64,000 bases of DNA, taken from positions 1 through 64,000 of IMG/VR virus record IMGVR_UViG_3300037230_000036; one strand, 5' to 3'. Numbering within the stretch: the first letter of the stretch is position 1; each line of letters opens with the position of its first letter. Both the position numbers and the translations under genes were made by a program. The notes beneath the pieces were generated by a model. The model had not been told where the DNA came from. It did not search any database and saw only the letters and a list, made by a program, of their open reading frames with translations. Shown piece by piece: positions 8,039 through 17,262 of the stretch. This DNA comes from a virus.

Positions 8039-11000
8039 ATGAGCGGCGGCAGTTCCGGCGGTACGACCACCACCACGAGTCAGCCACCCGCCGCGGTCCA
8101 ACAGGCCTATGGCGAGCTGACCAATGCCGCCTTCAACCAGTCGCAGCAGCCTCTCAGTCAGTATTCCGGAAGCTTGGTTGCCGGTTTTACGCCGCAGCAG
8201 CAGCAGGGTTTCCAGACCGTCGCGAACTCGGCGGGCGTCGCCGACCCCTACATCAACTCGGCGGCGCAGGAGTTCGGGTCCGCGACGACCCCGCTCTACG
8301 ACACGGTGCAGAATTACGAGAGCCCCTACACCACCGATGTCACGAATGCGACCCAATCCCTCTTCAACCAGCAGAACGCGACCCAGCTGCAGCAGGTGCA
8401 GGGGCAGGCGACGCAGGCCGGAGCCTATGGCGGCGACCGCGAGGCTGTGGCGCAGGCGTTGACGGCGCAGCAGCAGCAGCTCGCCGAGGCTCCGACCCTC
8501 GCAAACACGGAGCAGCAGGGCTACCAGACCGCGCTTTCGGCGGACGAGGCACAGGGCTGGCTCGGTAGCCAAGCCGGGTTCGGGATGTCGTCGCTCGGCA
8601 CCGAGGCGCAGAACACCGCGCTCACCGGGGCCTCCGCGAACATCTCGGCCGGCGGGATGCAGCAGCAGCTCGCGCAGGAAGAGCTCAACGTCCCCTACGA
8701 GGAGTACACGCAGCAACAAGCCTACCCCTACCAGCAGCTTCAGTTCCTGGCCCCCATTGTCGAGGGCACCGGGTCGCTGTCGGGCGGCACTGGCACGACA
8801 ACGACGCCGGCCCCGAGCACGCTGTCGCAGCTCGGCGGTCTCGGGATGGCCGGGCTCGGGGCCTACGGGCTCTACAACAGCGCAACGAGCGGAGCGAGCA
8901 CGGGTGCCGGCGTCGCGGCCGACTATGCGGATGCTGATTTCGGCAGCAAGAAAGGTGGCCGGATCGGCTTCGCGGGCGGCGGCGCTCCGATGACGAACAA
9001 CGGGATGGTGCCGAACCTATCGATCTCGGTGATCCCGCCGACCCAGATGTTGCCGGCGAACCCGTCATCGCCGATGTCGCCGTTCGCGCCGGTGACGACG
9101 CAGAGCAGCACCGCCGCCAGTTCCGGCATCCTCGGCGATCTCGGTCCGCTGGTGCAGATCGCGGGCCTCGCATCGAAGTTCCTGAAATCTGGTGGTCGGA
9201 TCAGTTTCCAGGATGGTGGCACCACGCTTCTCACACCGCAGACGACGTCGACGACATACGGCCTCCCGGCGGTTCCGCAGATCAGCATCGGGCAGATCAT
9301 CCAGCCGGCGACCGGCCCTGCGATCAAGGGCAGCGGTCCGCCGCATCCGCCGGCCGCGGCGCCAGCCGATAACCCGGAAAAGGATGCCTCCGGGCTCGTC
9401 TCCGGGATGCAGTCGCTGGAGAAATCCGGCCTCCTCGGTTCCGGGAACACTGCGGGTTCGGGCAGCAAAGCCGGGGGCCGGCTCGGCTTCCAGGACGGTG
9501 GGGAGTCGCTGGGGCCGTCGACGGGGACGATCGAGGGGGCGTCACCGAACACGCAGAACTATTTCCAGCAGCTCATGCAGATGTCGACCGAGCAGCTGCA
9601 GGAGCTGTCGGTGCGGATGCCGCCGAGTTCGCCCTACGGGGCTATGGTACAGCGCGCGCTGGCATCGAAGCGGATGAACCCCAGCAGCGCGGCGACGCCA
9701 TCGCCGAGTTACGCGCAGGGGGCGCAGCAACCCTCGGGGGCCGGCACCGTTCCGGGGATCTCTGCGCCCGCCCAGGCGGCCACACCGACCGCCGGCACCA
9801 CGCTCGCGGACGGCGGGATAGCATCGGGCATCGCGGTGCCCTCGGTTTCGGAAAGTGAGATCGATCCGGTTCCGGTTGTCGATCACAGCGGCGATACCGT
9901 GAAGATCCGGTATCCGTCGGAAGGGAAGACCCTCGACCTCGGGCTCCCGTCGATTCGTCCGCGGTCGCCGGGGTTCGCCGCTGGGGGATCGCCGGGGCCG
10001 GCCAGCGCATCATCGACATTTACGGCGCCCCCGCTGTCCTCGTTCTACGCCAACCCGTCGGCGAGCGGATACCAGTGGAACCTGCCGAGCCCGACTGGGA
10101 CCGGGGCCAACGCGGCGTCACCCGCGAATTTCCCATCGACGACGCAAGCCGGGTCGCCGGCGGGGATGTCATTTCTACAGGCACCGAACGGGGTCGCTAT
10201 CCCGCAGCTCAACGCGAACACGTTGACCGGCGGTCCCGGCGTCGGCGGCAATCCAGCCGTCGCGGCCGGGGGTGGTCTTGCTGGCTGGAACCAGCCGTTG
10301 GCGCAGTTGCCAAACCCCGGCGGTTCCCCGGTGACGACGCCGCCGCTCAATTTCGGCACACCGAGCCTCAACGGTATTGCGGCGACTACGACGCCGGGGG
10401 CAACGACGATCGCCATTGATCCTGAAATTGAGGCCGTGGAAAATTCTCCAAGCGGGGGCAGCAAGCGCGGTGGCCGCACCGGGTTCCAGGATGGCGGCGA
10501 TGCGGCTGGGCTTGGGGTTGACGACGGCACGGATGCCGGGGGCGGAGCGGCTCTGTTCCCTCCCGACGACCAGGTGCAGACCGACGTCTTCGCGCTTCCC
10601 AGCATCGGCCTCGGGACCCCCGCCGGGAGTACGAATTTCGCACCGCCATCGGGGCCGAAGTTCGCCCCCTCGTTCGGAATGGGTGATCCGGCTTCGGCCC
10701 TCGTGTCCGGGGCCAAGACGCTGGCGAGCGAAGCGACGACGCCCGACATGCCGGCCGGGTCGCCGAATACCTACGAGCCGCCGTTTACGCCGAAGCCGCT
10801 ACCGCCGATGCCGTCCAAATCGTCGGTGCCCGCCGCTGCGGCACCGGATACGACGGCACCGGATACGACGAAGGACGGGATGGTGTCCGGGTTGCCGAAG
10901 CCAGGCGCGGCTCCCGCGCCGGACCTCTTTGCGCCCGCAGCCGGGGATGCCGGGCTTGGTCTCCGCGACACCGGCTCGCCGGCAACATCAGCCGGTCCAG

Positions 11001-12967
11001 GTCAGGGTCCCGCGCCGAAGGATGCCGCCCCGGCCCCGATCTACGCCACCGGCGATAGTCACGCATGGGGTCTCATCGCGCATGGCGGCCTTCAGGGAAC
11101 GACCAGTGCGACGCCGCTTGACCCGAATGTCGACGGCTCGATCGGTCGGTCGCCGCGCGCTGAGTACGACTACATCACCTCGCGACCAGAGGGATATTGG
11201 AAAGGCAAGAGCGTCGTCTTGTCGACGGGCGTCGCCAACGATCCCTCCCAGGTTGATCTGGTGCCGTGGCAGATATCGGCGCTCAAGGAGCGCGGGGCGA
11301 GCGTGACTGGAATCGCTGGTTTCACCAAGACCGGCGCCAAGGGAACCGACATGACCCCTGTTGCGGCGCAGATCGACAAGATCGCTGGAGACGCCGGGAT
11401 ACCGTTCGGCGGTATTTGGCAACAGGATGTGAGGCCACAGGACCCGGTGCATCTGACGAACACCGGATATCAGAAGGTTGGTCAATGGTTTCAGGGAACG
11501 CCCGAGGCATCGGGGGTTTCCGCTCAACCGGCAGTACCGCCCCAAGGAAGTGCAGCAGAACAGCAGACCGCCGCGAGCACCGCAACGGGACCGATCGCAG
11601 ATTATATTCGCCAAGGATCCATTGCACGCGGTCTCGATCCTACGCTCGCGGAAAAAACGGTGGGGTCAGAAGGTGGCTTCGGAGCGTTCAAACTCGGGGA
11701 TAGTGGATCGTCGGGGGGTGCCTTCCAACTTCACCTCGACGATCCGAGTCGTCCGGGCCAGGGAACGTCGCTGGGTGACCAGTTCTACCGCGATACCGGC
11801 AAAAATCCGCTGGACCCCGCGAACCACCTCGCCACCATCGACTATTCACTCGACTACGCGAAGGCGCATGGGGGCACCTTTGATCCGAACATCTGGCACG
11901 GGTTGCGCAGCGGCAATCTTGTCGCTGGCGGAGGTTTGCAGCTTGGCCAACGCGCGGTGGGCGCAGGGGGCGGCGCACCTGCGGACCAGGTCGTTACCGG
12001 AGGGGCCGCCACTCCGCAGCAGCAGGCGACGGAGATCGGCAATCGCGCGCTCTCACAGGTGCCGCCGGAGCACCAGAGCGCGATGCGGCAGTGGATGCAG
12101 TCACCGTACTACATGGCATTCCTCACCGGGGCCGGCATGCTGGCGTCGCGGTCGCCGTATCCTGGGGTCGCGCTGGGCCAAGGGCTCGAGCTCGCGGCGA
12201 AGGGGATGCAGACGGAGGAGGCGCAGGACAATAAGCAGCAGCTCGCCGAGGCGCAGGTGCTCCGGCAGTCCGACCTCAACGATTACCGGATGCAGCGCGC
12301 CGGCGATCAGCACCAGGCCGCACTCAACACGGCAGCCAACAACACGCAGATGATGCAGTACCGCTACGACAACCTGCAGCGTCAAATCCAGCAGGGCAAC
12401 GACACGCTCGCGCTGCGGCAGGAGATCGCCACCACCTCGGCCGGAGTGCAGGCGTCCAAGCTCGAGGAGCAGCGCATCCGTGACCAAGCGACCCGGGATT
12501 ACCACACCGCCATCGCAAACCGGCCTCCTCCCGGCCTCGCCGTCATCCAGGCGCTGATGAACGACCCCAACGATCCGAACCGGCCGACCACGGTCGCCGA
12601 GGCACAACAGCGGCTGACGGCGGCGAAGGCGAATCCGGATGCCGCAGCCAAGCTCAACCTCTCGATCGAAACACAGGCGCGAACCTGGACGACCGAAGAC
12701 CAGCACGCATTCATGATGGACCCCTCGAACATCGGCCGCAGCTTCGATGCCAACGGGGCCTACCGGCAGCACCTCGACACGCTCAAGGGTGGGCTCGGGG
12801 TTACGCCTCAGCCGGGAGCGCCAGCCACTCAACCGACCCCGCAGGCAGCCGCGCCCTCAGGTCCGCCTCAGGCCGCCGTCAGCGCACTACAAGCTCATCC
12901 GGAAATGCGCGGGCAGTTCGACGCGAAGTACGGGGCCGGGGCTTCGTCGCAGTATCTCGGGCAGTAG
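8039..12967 (+). CDS. Multidomain ejection-type protein: SGNH hydrolase-like plus lysozyme-like domains
   Basis: 1,642 aa; GAGG precedes the ATG. Residues 1-250 are a Gln/Ala-rich helical domain. Four copies of a GGRxxFxxGG motif (near 302, 382, 476 and 807: GGRIGFAGGG, GGRISFQDGG, GGRLGFQDGG, GGRTGFQDGG) punctuate long disordered Pro/Gly/Ala linkers. Around 1003-1140 lies an SGNH esterase-like domain (block I GDSHAWG, block V DPVHLTNTGY). Around 1187-1295 is a lysozyme/transglycosylase-like domain (ARGLDP, SEGGFG with candidate catalytic Glu near 1210, GGAFQLH). The end (1350-1500) is coiled coil. This fits a protein ejected with the genome that cuts peptidoglycan and perhaps deacylates envelope sugars. 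Homology calls are by motif only. Confidence 0.75.
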   Translation: MSGGSSGGTTTTTSQPPAAVQQAYGELTNAAFNQSQQPLSQYSGSLVAGFTPQQQQGFQTVANSAGVADPYINSAAQEFGSATTPLYDTVQNYESPYTTDVTNATQSLFNQQNATQLQQVQGQATQAGAYGGDREAVAQALTAQQQQLAEAPTLANTEQQGYQTALSADEAQGWLGSQAGFGMSSLGTEAQNTALTGASANISAGGMQQQLAQEELNVPYEEYTQQQAYPYQQLQFLAPIVEGTGSLSGGTGTTTTPAPSTLSQLGGLGMAGLGAYGLYNSATSGASTGAGVAADYADADFGSKKGGRIGFAGGGAPMTNNGMVPNLSISVIPPTQMLPANPSSPMSPFAPVTTQSSTAASSGILGDLGPLVQIAGLASKFLKSGGRISFQDGGTTLLTPQTTSTTYGLPAVPQISIGQIIQPATGPAIKGSGPPHPPAAAPADNPEKDASGLVSGMQSLEKSGLLGSGNTAGSGSKAGGRLGFQDGGESLGPSTGTIEGASPNTQNYFQQLMQMSTEQLQELSVRMPPSSPYGAMVQRALASKRMNPSSAATPSPSYAQGAQQPSGAGTVPGISAPAQAATPTAGTTLADGGIASGIAVPSVSESEIDPVPVVDHSGDTVKIRYPSEGKTLDLGLPSIRPRSPGFAAGGSPGPASASSTFTAPPLSSFYANPSASGYQWNLPSPTGTGANAASPANFPSTTQAGSPAGMSFLQAPNGVAIPQLNANTLTGGPGVGGNPAVAAGGGLAGWNQPLAQLPNPGGSPVTTPPLNFGTPSLNGIAATTTPGATTIAIDPEIEAVENSPSGGSKRGGRTGFQDGGDAAGLGVDDGTDAGGGAALFPPDDQVQTDVFALPSIGLGTPAGSTNFAPPSGPKFAPSFGMGDPASALVSGAKTLASEATTPDMPAGSPNTYEPPFTPKPLPPMPSKSSVPAAAAPDTTAPDTTKDGMVSGLPKPGAAPAPDLFAPAAGDAGLGLRDTGSPATSAGPGQGPAPKDAAPAPIYATGDSHAWGLIAHGGLQGTTSATPLDPNVDGSIGRSPRAEYDYITSRPEGYWKGKSVVLSTGVANDPSQVDLVPWQISALKERGASVTGIAGFTKTGAKGTDMTPVAAQIDKIAGDAGIPFGGIWQQDVRPQDPVHLTNTGYQKVGQWFQGTPEASGVSAQPAVPPQGSAAEQQTAASTATGPIADYIRQGSIARGLDPTLAEKTVGSEGGFGAFKLGDSGSSGGAFQLHLDDPSRPGQGTSLGDQFYRDTGKNPLDPANHLATIDYSLDYAKAHGGTFDPNIWHGLRSGNLVAGGGLQLGQRAVGAGGGAPADQVVTGGAATPQQQATEIGNRALSQVPPEHQSAMRQWMQSPYYMAFLTGAGMLASRSPYPGVALGQGLELAAKGMQTEEAQDNKQQLAEAQVLRQSDLNDYRMQRAGDQHQAALNTAANNTQMMQYRYDNLQRQIQQGNDTLALRQEIATTSAGVQASKLEEQRIRDQATRDYHTAIANRPPPGLAVIQALMNDPNDPNRPTTVAEAQQRLTAAKANPDAAAKLNLSIETQARTWTTEDQHAFMMDPSNIGRSFDANGAYRQHLDTLKGGLGVTPQPGAPATQPTPQAAAPSGPPQAAVSALQAHPEMRGQFDAKYGAGASSQYLGQ

Positions 12968-12973
12968 CCGGCT

Positions 12974-13423
12974 TTAGGACGCTCGCCAGTTCCAGAATCC
13001 CTGTGCACCCCGCGCGGGAGCCGGAATGTCGAACCGTTCGATCTCCGTCAGCGGCCACGCATATTTCGAATGATCGACGCGGTCGCTGTCGAGAAATCCC
13101 GGCGCGTGGGAACGCAGCCAATCCATGACGGGGATCGGTTCGCCGACGATCGCCGTTCCGAGCACCGATGACAGCGGCCAGGAAAGCCGGTGAACGCCGG
13201 TCAACAGCGGTCGCGCGATCTCCCCGACCAGCGAGGTTTCGGCGTCATCGATCCGGCTGATGATGTCGGCGATCTCGTACGGCTTAACGGCCCGCGAACC
13301 GGCGTGGATCGCGATACGCTGCCCCTGGACATATTTCGGACATGGCCAGCCTCGCCACTCGACCGGCTTTGCGCCGGCCATAATAAGCGTCGCCCAGGGT
13401 TGCCAAATCGTCAGGGCCTTCAT
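12974..13423 (-). CDS. ASCH-domain protein
   Basis: 149 aa on the opposite strand to the structural block. The N-terminus (KALTIWQPWATLIMAGAKPV then EWR) is the classic start of the ASCH fold, a PUA-like RNA- or modified-nucleoside-binding domain; GQRIAIHAG and GTAIVGE supply the following strands. Its ATG overlaps the stop of the DUF5131 gene, so the two are co-translated. ASCH proteins can act on modified nucleosides; the substrate here is not known. Confidence 0.8.
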   Translation of the reverse strand: MKALTIWQPWATLIMAGAKPVEWRGWPCPKYVQGQRIAIHAGSRAVKPYEIADIISRIDDAETSLVGEIARPLLTGVHRLSWPLSSVLGTAIVGEPIPVMDWLRSHAPGFLDSDRVDHSKYAWPLTEIERFDIPAPARGAQGFWNWRAS

Positions 13424-14151
13424 GCTGCAAGCGCTGGCGGGAAGTGCTTGTGCTCGACCCCGTCGACCAGACAGCCGGAATCCTTGCCGCGCCGGCCGCC
13501 GTTCTGCTTGTGGTGGAAGGTGATGTCATTCCGCGCGCACTGATCCCGCAGGGAGCGCACGGCATCCATGTCGAGCGGGCGAAATCCGGCCCCGCTCTCG
13601 CCGCCCGAGATGATCCAATCAGGCTTCGCGTTGCCGATATCGATATGCCCAAGCAGGGGCTCAGCCGAGACGCCGTGCCACGCCGCCGGCACCGCCATCA
13701 GCTTGTGGAAGTCGCGATCCCAAACCTCTTGGTTTTCGAGGGTGGACATAAGCCCAGCGTTCGCGAAGGGCCAATCGGCGGGCAGCATCTTCGGCGCGTT
13801 GCCGATCCGCTTCGTCAACAATATCCACCGTAAGTTTGGCGTCTCGCGGAGAAGCTGCCACAGGTCATCACGCCATGCTTGCTCGACTTCGTTGTCGAAA
13901 ACGTCAGCGAGGGAGGCGCAGAAAACACGAGGACGATATCCGGTAAGCGCGGCCTTCCGGTTCCATTTTAGCGGATCTCTCCAGGTCTTGGTACGGATGC
14001 GAACTTCTCCTGGTCCCCATATCACTCTGCCGTAGCGGTCCTGCATCAGCGCCCGCGCATAGCACTTGTCACAGGCTGGCGAGACGGCGGTACATCCGAT
14101 CCAGGGGTTGAACGTGGCGTCTGTCCAGGATATCGCCGATGCCTCCGCCAT
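13420..14151 (-). CDS. Three-Cys-motif protein of the phage Gp37/Gp68 (DUF5131) family
   Basis: 243 aa from the ATG at 14151 (GGAG 8 nt upstream); the frame runs 14 codons further 5' without a better start. The diagnostic N-terminus WTDATFNPWIGCT, then CDKCYAR, gives three cysteines in a CX7CX2C pattern. The body has a TIM-barrel-like series (ILLTKR, AWHGVSAEP, WIISGGESG) resembling radical-SAM folds. The family is common in phages and of unknown biochemical role. Here it is paired with an ASCH gene. Confidence 0.8.
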   Translation of the reverse strand: MAEASAISWTDATFNPWIGCTAVSPACDKCYARALMQDRYGRVIWGPGEVRIRTKTWRDPLKWNRKAALTGYRPRVFCASLADVFDNEVEQAWRDDLWQLLRETPNLRWILLTKRIGNAPKMLPADWPFANAGLMSTLENQEVWDRDFHKLMAVPAAWHGVSAEPLLGHIDIGNAKPDWIISGGESGAGFRPLDMDAVRSLRDQCARNDITFHHKQNGGRRGKDSGCLVDGVEHKHFPPALAA

Positions 14152-14178
14152 ATTGCGCTCTCCGTTTTTGTGACCCAT

Positions 14179-14556
14179 ATGCGTATCACACATCCGCGCC
14201 CTGTGCTACAAGGTCGGCGTGGTCACGTACCGGGGATCGGGCAGTTGCAGCATCGCTTCGTCGTGAAGGCCGAAACGCACGAGGGCAATATCCTGCCGCT
14301 TCGGTATTTTCAAACCCTGGAGTCGGCGGAAAGCCACCCGGTCAAGATGTCTTTGTGGAAGCGCGTCTGGGTCGAAGAAATCGCGATGCCGGTTCCGGCA
14401 GAGCCCAGTTCACTATCTTTCCCGTGGACATCCGAGTGGCCCCACGGAAGCGCCTTCACATATATCCGCGCCGCCGATGGCCGCCGAATCATGTCCCTCC
14501 TTGGGACGGCTGAACAAAGAAAGCGGCTGGCGAAACTATTGGAGGGACTGAGATGA
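14179..14556 (+). CDS. Hypothetical protein, start uncertain
   Basis: 125 aa from ATG 14179; a GTG at 14170 is also in frame. It is divergent from DUF5131 with a gap of only 27 nt. The conserved-looking part begins near residue 25 (HRFVVKAETHEGNILPLRYF) and ends in a charged helix (TAEQRKRLAKLLEGL). It overlaps the next gene by ATGA, supporting its reality. No family recognised. Confidence 0.5.
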   Translation: MRITHPRPVLQGRRGHVPGIGQLQHRFVVKAETHEGNILPLRYFQTLESAESHPVKMSLWKRVWVEEIAMPVPAEPSSLSFPWTSEWPHGSAFTYIRAADGRRIMSLLGTAEQRKRLAKLLEGLR

Positions 14557-14819
14557 CGAAGCTCGAAGAAGCCACCCGCGCGCTCTATCGGGCATCAACT
14601 GGGAACAACCCGCCTGACCGTGCGCCAGATGCGAAGATCGGTGAAGATGCCTCCTGGACCAAATGGTGCCGGCTGACCCGGGCGGTCGTCGAGACGCTGC
14701 GGGAGCCAACGGAAGCCATGAAGGCTGCTGCCGCTCGCATCCCTCATGCGCAGGACAAGGAAATCTACCAAGCGATGATCGACGCGATCCTGAAAGAGGC
14801 AGAGGAGGCCGGGCTGTGA
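14553..14819 (+). CDS. Small hypothetical protein
   Basis: 88 aa, helical, with the pattern REPTEAMKAAAARI and a following ALKEAEEAGL-like end. This resembles short phage proteins that begin LREPTEAM. It is joined by ATGA and GTGA overlaps to both neighbours, forming one translational unit. Function unknown. Confidence 0.6.
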   Translation: MTKLEEATRALYRASTGNNPPDRAPDAKIGEDASWTKWCRLTRAVVETLREPTEAMKAAAARIPHAQDKEIYQAMIDAILKEAEEAGL

Positions 14820-15151
14820 GCGCGGCGATCGACTGCGGCTCCTGTCACGGCTGCTGCCATCAGATCGTCCTCATCATGCCATCCGACAAGCCGCCGCCGG
14901 CAGGCTGGCGCTTGGATGTTGGTGCCCCGATGTCGATCTTGGAGCGAAAGCCGAGCGGCGCTTGCACCTATCTCGATCCCATGATCGGCTGCACGATCTA
15001 CCAGAACCGCCCCGCTATCTGCCGGGAGTTTCACTGTGGGGAATGGTTCAAGGGTACGACCGCCGATCTGAAGCGGGAAATTCTACTCGCCGGGTCGAAG
15101 GCTGACCGGGAGATGCTGGCGTCGGGCCAGAAACATGGAGAACCGAAATGA
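14816..15151 (+). CDS. YkgJ-family cysteine cluster protein
   Basis: 111 aa from a GTG at 14816 that overlaps the previous stop. It carries the family signature: CGSCHGCCHQ near residue 6, CTYLDPMIGCTIYQNRP around 60-75 and CREFHCGEW near 80. These proteins are predicted to bind zinc or an Fe-S cluster; their substrate is unknown. The gene sits in the island with ASCH, DUF5131 and PAPS-reductase-like genes. Confidence 0.8.
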   Translation: MSAAIDCGSCHGCCHQIVLIMPSDKPPPAGWRLDVGAPMSILERKPSGACTYLDPMIGCTIYQNRPAICREFHCGEWFKGTTADLKREILLAGSKADREMLASGQKHGEPK

Positions 15152-15426
15152 GCGTCGTCGACGTCGTCCAGGAAACATGGCGTGCGCTCACGCCGGACGA
15201 ACGCCGCGCTATCCTCACCGGTATCCAGGCGATCTCGCCAGCATTCAACGGGGCCGGTAAAAGCGCTGCCGTTCTTTCCTATATCGACGATGCCGACGAT
15301 CTTCCGGCGGATGTCTTCGGGCGGCTCATCCTCGCGACGACCGATATAGGATTCGATCTCGACGAGTACCGTCGCACCCGCAGCATCTTGCTGACCCCAG
15401 CCGACCCAACGGGAGAGCCGAAATGA
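15148..15426 (+). CDS. Small hypothetical protein
   Basis: 92 aa, acidic and helical (VVQETWRALTPDERRAIL). It overlaps both neighbours by ATGA. No recognised domain; retained because of tight coupling in the operon. Confidence 0.55.
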   Translation: MSVVDVVQETWRALTPDERRAILTGIQAISPAFNGAGKSAAVLSYIDDADDLPADVFGRLILATTDIGFDLDEYRRTRSILLTPADPTGEPK

Positions 15427-15716
15427 CGAAGCTGAACAAGATGGCGCTTGCCTGCATCGCGACCGGCGCGCTGGTTTTCGGTGCCGGCAACGCGCTGGCG
15501 CAAATCTCGTATGACCAATACGGCAACCGGGACGACGACTACCGCGGCACGATCACGCCAAACCCGGCGTTCGCGCCACCGCCGCCGTTCTACGTGCCGT
15601 CGCTGCCGCAGATCCCGGATGTTTCCGGCGGCGTCGGTGATGGCGGCGAACCTTATGGCTCGTCGTCGGCATCGGAGCCGACCTATCTTCCCTGCACGAT
15701 GCCGGGCTGCCGCTGA
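15423..15716 (+). CDS. Small secreted protein
   Basis: 97 aa. A standard Sec signal peptide (MTKLNKMALACIATGALVFG, then AGNALAQ with cleavage after ALA) precedes a Pro/Gly-rich exported part ending in two cysteines (PCTMPGC). Phage-encoded periplasmic proteins of this kind may alter the envelope or exclude other phages; this is inference. Confidence 0.65.
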   Translation: MTKLNKMALACIATGALVFGAGNALAQISYDQYGNRDDDYRGTITPNPAFAPPPPFYVPSLPQIPDVSGGVGDGGEPYGSSSASEPTYLPCTMPGCR

Positions 15717-15721
15717 TCCTC

Positions 15722-15916
15722 ATGAGCGAACTCGTCGGCGGCGGCACAGTCGCGGTCAGCATCCGGGGCAGAACGGTCACGCTCGAAATCGAGCTCAAGG
15801 ACACCTACGCGGCAATCGCGCTGCATGAGGAGATCACCGAGCACCTACGGGCTGGCGAGGGGCTGCGGCTTGGTCTCGGGCAGGAAAACGTCGATCCGGT
15901 GGCGGAATTATCGTGA
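15722..15916 (+). CDS. Small hypothetical protein
   Basis: 64 aa, beta strand followed by helix (VAVSIRGRTVTLEIELKDTY, then AAIALHEEITEHL). It starts 5 nt after the previous stop and lacks a strong SD. No family recognised. Confidence 0.5.
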   Translation: MSELVGGGTVAVSIRGRTVTLEIELKDTYAAIALHEEITEHLRAGEGLRLGLGQENVDPVAELS

Positions 15917-15928
15917 TGGGCTGACCCG

Positions 15929-16825
15929 ATGCCGAACCCCTTCCGCGTCACCGGCCCCGCCGCAATCAACGTCAGCGGCGGACGCACATCTGGGATGATG
16001 CTGCACCACATCCTCGATGCTCATGACGGCAAGCTGCCCCCGGATGTGTTCGCGTTCTTCTGTAATACCGGGCGAGAGATGCCGGCGACGCTCGACTTCG
16101 TCCGCGACATGGGCGAGCGCTGGGGCGTCCATATCCAGTGGCTCGAATACCGCCGCGATCCCGAGACTGGGCGACAGTGGGCTGAGCCGGTGAGTCACAA
16201 CAGCGCCAGTCGCCATGGCGAACCCTTTGAGATGCTGGTGGGAGGAAAGGCCTTCCTCCCAAATCCGGTCACTCGCTTCTGCACGATCGAGTTAAAAATC
16301 CGGACGACGCGCCGCTGGATTGATGCCGAATTAGGCTGGTCGCGGTGGATCAGCCTCGTCGGATTCCGCGCCGACGAAATGAACCGCGTCATCCGCGCCG
16401 GTATCCGCAATGCCGCGCACAAAGAGCGTTTCCGCACCTCCTGTCCGCTCGTCAAGGCGCGGATGACAAAGGCCGCGCACATCACGCCGTTCTGGCAGGC
16501 GCAGCCGTTCGACCTGGATCTCGCCGGCTCATGGGAGGGGAATTGCGATGGCTGTTTCCTGAAGAAGCGAGCCGCGATCGAGCGGATGTTCGCGGATCAC
16601 TATGAGCGCATGACATGGTGGCCCGCGATGGAAAGCGGGCGCGGCAAGGAACTCGGCGTGAAGGTCGGAGCCCTCGATCCGACCTCCGCGCTGTTTCGGG
16701 CGGATCGGGACAGCTACCGTGAGATCGCCGAGCATGTGCGTCGGAGCCCGCGGTTGCCGGGCCTTGATCCCGATGAGTCCGGGTGGGATGTGTTCGCCGA
16801 CTGCGAGGGCGGCTGCGGGACCTGA
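15929..16825 (+). CDS. PAPS reductase / ATP-pyrophosphatase family protein
   Basis: 298 aa. Near residue 15 it has the PP-loop SGGRTSG that binds ATP pyrophosphate in the PAPS reductase/adenine-hydrolase superfamily. An early strand (VFAFFCNTGREMP) and a late cysteine pair (GNCDGCFLKKRA) match the phage-encoded branch, whose members are suspected to act in nucleic-acid or thiol modification rather than sulfate assimilation. Last gene of the accessory island. Confidence 0.8.
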   Translation: MPNPFRVTGPAAINVSGGRTSGMMLHHILDAHDGKLPPDVFAFFCNTGREMPATLDFVRDMGERWGVHIQWLEYRRDPETGRQWAEPVSHNSASRHGEPFEMLVGGKAFLPNPVTRFCTIELKIRTTRRWIDAELGWSRWISLVGFRADEMNRVIRAGIRNAAHKERFRTSCPLVKARMTKAAHITPFWQAQPFDLDLAGSWEGNCDGCFLKKRAAIERMFADHYERMTWWPAMESGRGKELGVKVGALDPTSALFRADRDSYREIAEHVRRSPRLPGLDPDESGWDVFADCEGGCGT

Positions 16826-17227
16826 TCCTTCGAGCTAGATGCGCGGGTGGTGAGGGCACAGGCTCCCCCAGCCGGAGCCGGGGGAAAATCTTATGCGCGG
16901 TATGGAGCCGCGACACAGTGCGATCTGGCGCTCCCTCGCGGGACCGGACGGGCCTTGCATCGCCCGGCTTTCGGCGCTGTTCCACATAGCGGGGTGTCTT
17001 AACGGTGTCTCTGGGCAGCCGATCGCATCGACATCCCAGAGCGGCGTCTATCGGCGCCTCGCGGTTTGCGGACGCGCGTTCCCGGTAAGCCGCTAAACCC
17101 GGTTTCCGCGCGTGCGGCGCCTCGCAGGCCACCCGAGCGCTGCCCTGCGGCACACGCCCTCTGCCTCGGCTAAAGCCGCTATGACAGATCGCACGCCGGT
17201 TTTGATGAGGGAGATATTGCGGAAAGG
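16826..17227. other. Non-coding stretch upstream of the giant gene
   Basis: About 400 nt with no convincing gene; open frames here are Arg-rich shadows without ribosome-binding sites. It contains one C5/G5 hairpin (CCCCC 16865-16869 with GGGGG 16880-16884, followed by AAAATCTT), which may end transcription of the PAPS-reductase gene. Otherwise I see nothing. Confidence 0.45.
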
Positions 17228-17256
17228 TTGTCAGGTGCGCTTTGGCGGCGCTATAA
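17228..17256 (+). promoter_or_regulatory. Sigma70-like promoter
   Basis: TTGTCA (17228-17233), a 17-nt spacer and CTATAA (17251-17256) form one of the best consensus promoters in the window. It points toward the giant polyvalent gene, but a strong hairpin lies only 45 nt downstream, so its main product may be a short RNA. Confidence 0.5.
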
Positions 17257-17262
17257 CCCCCG

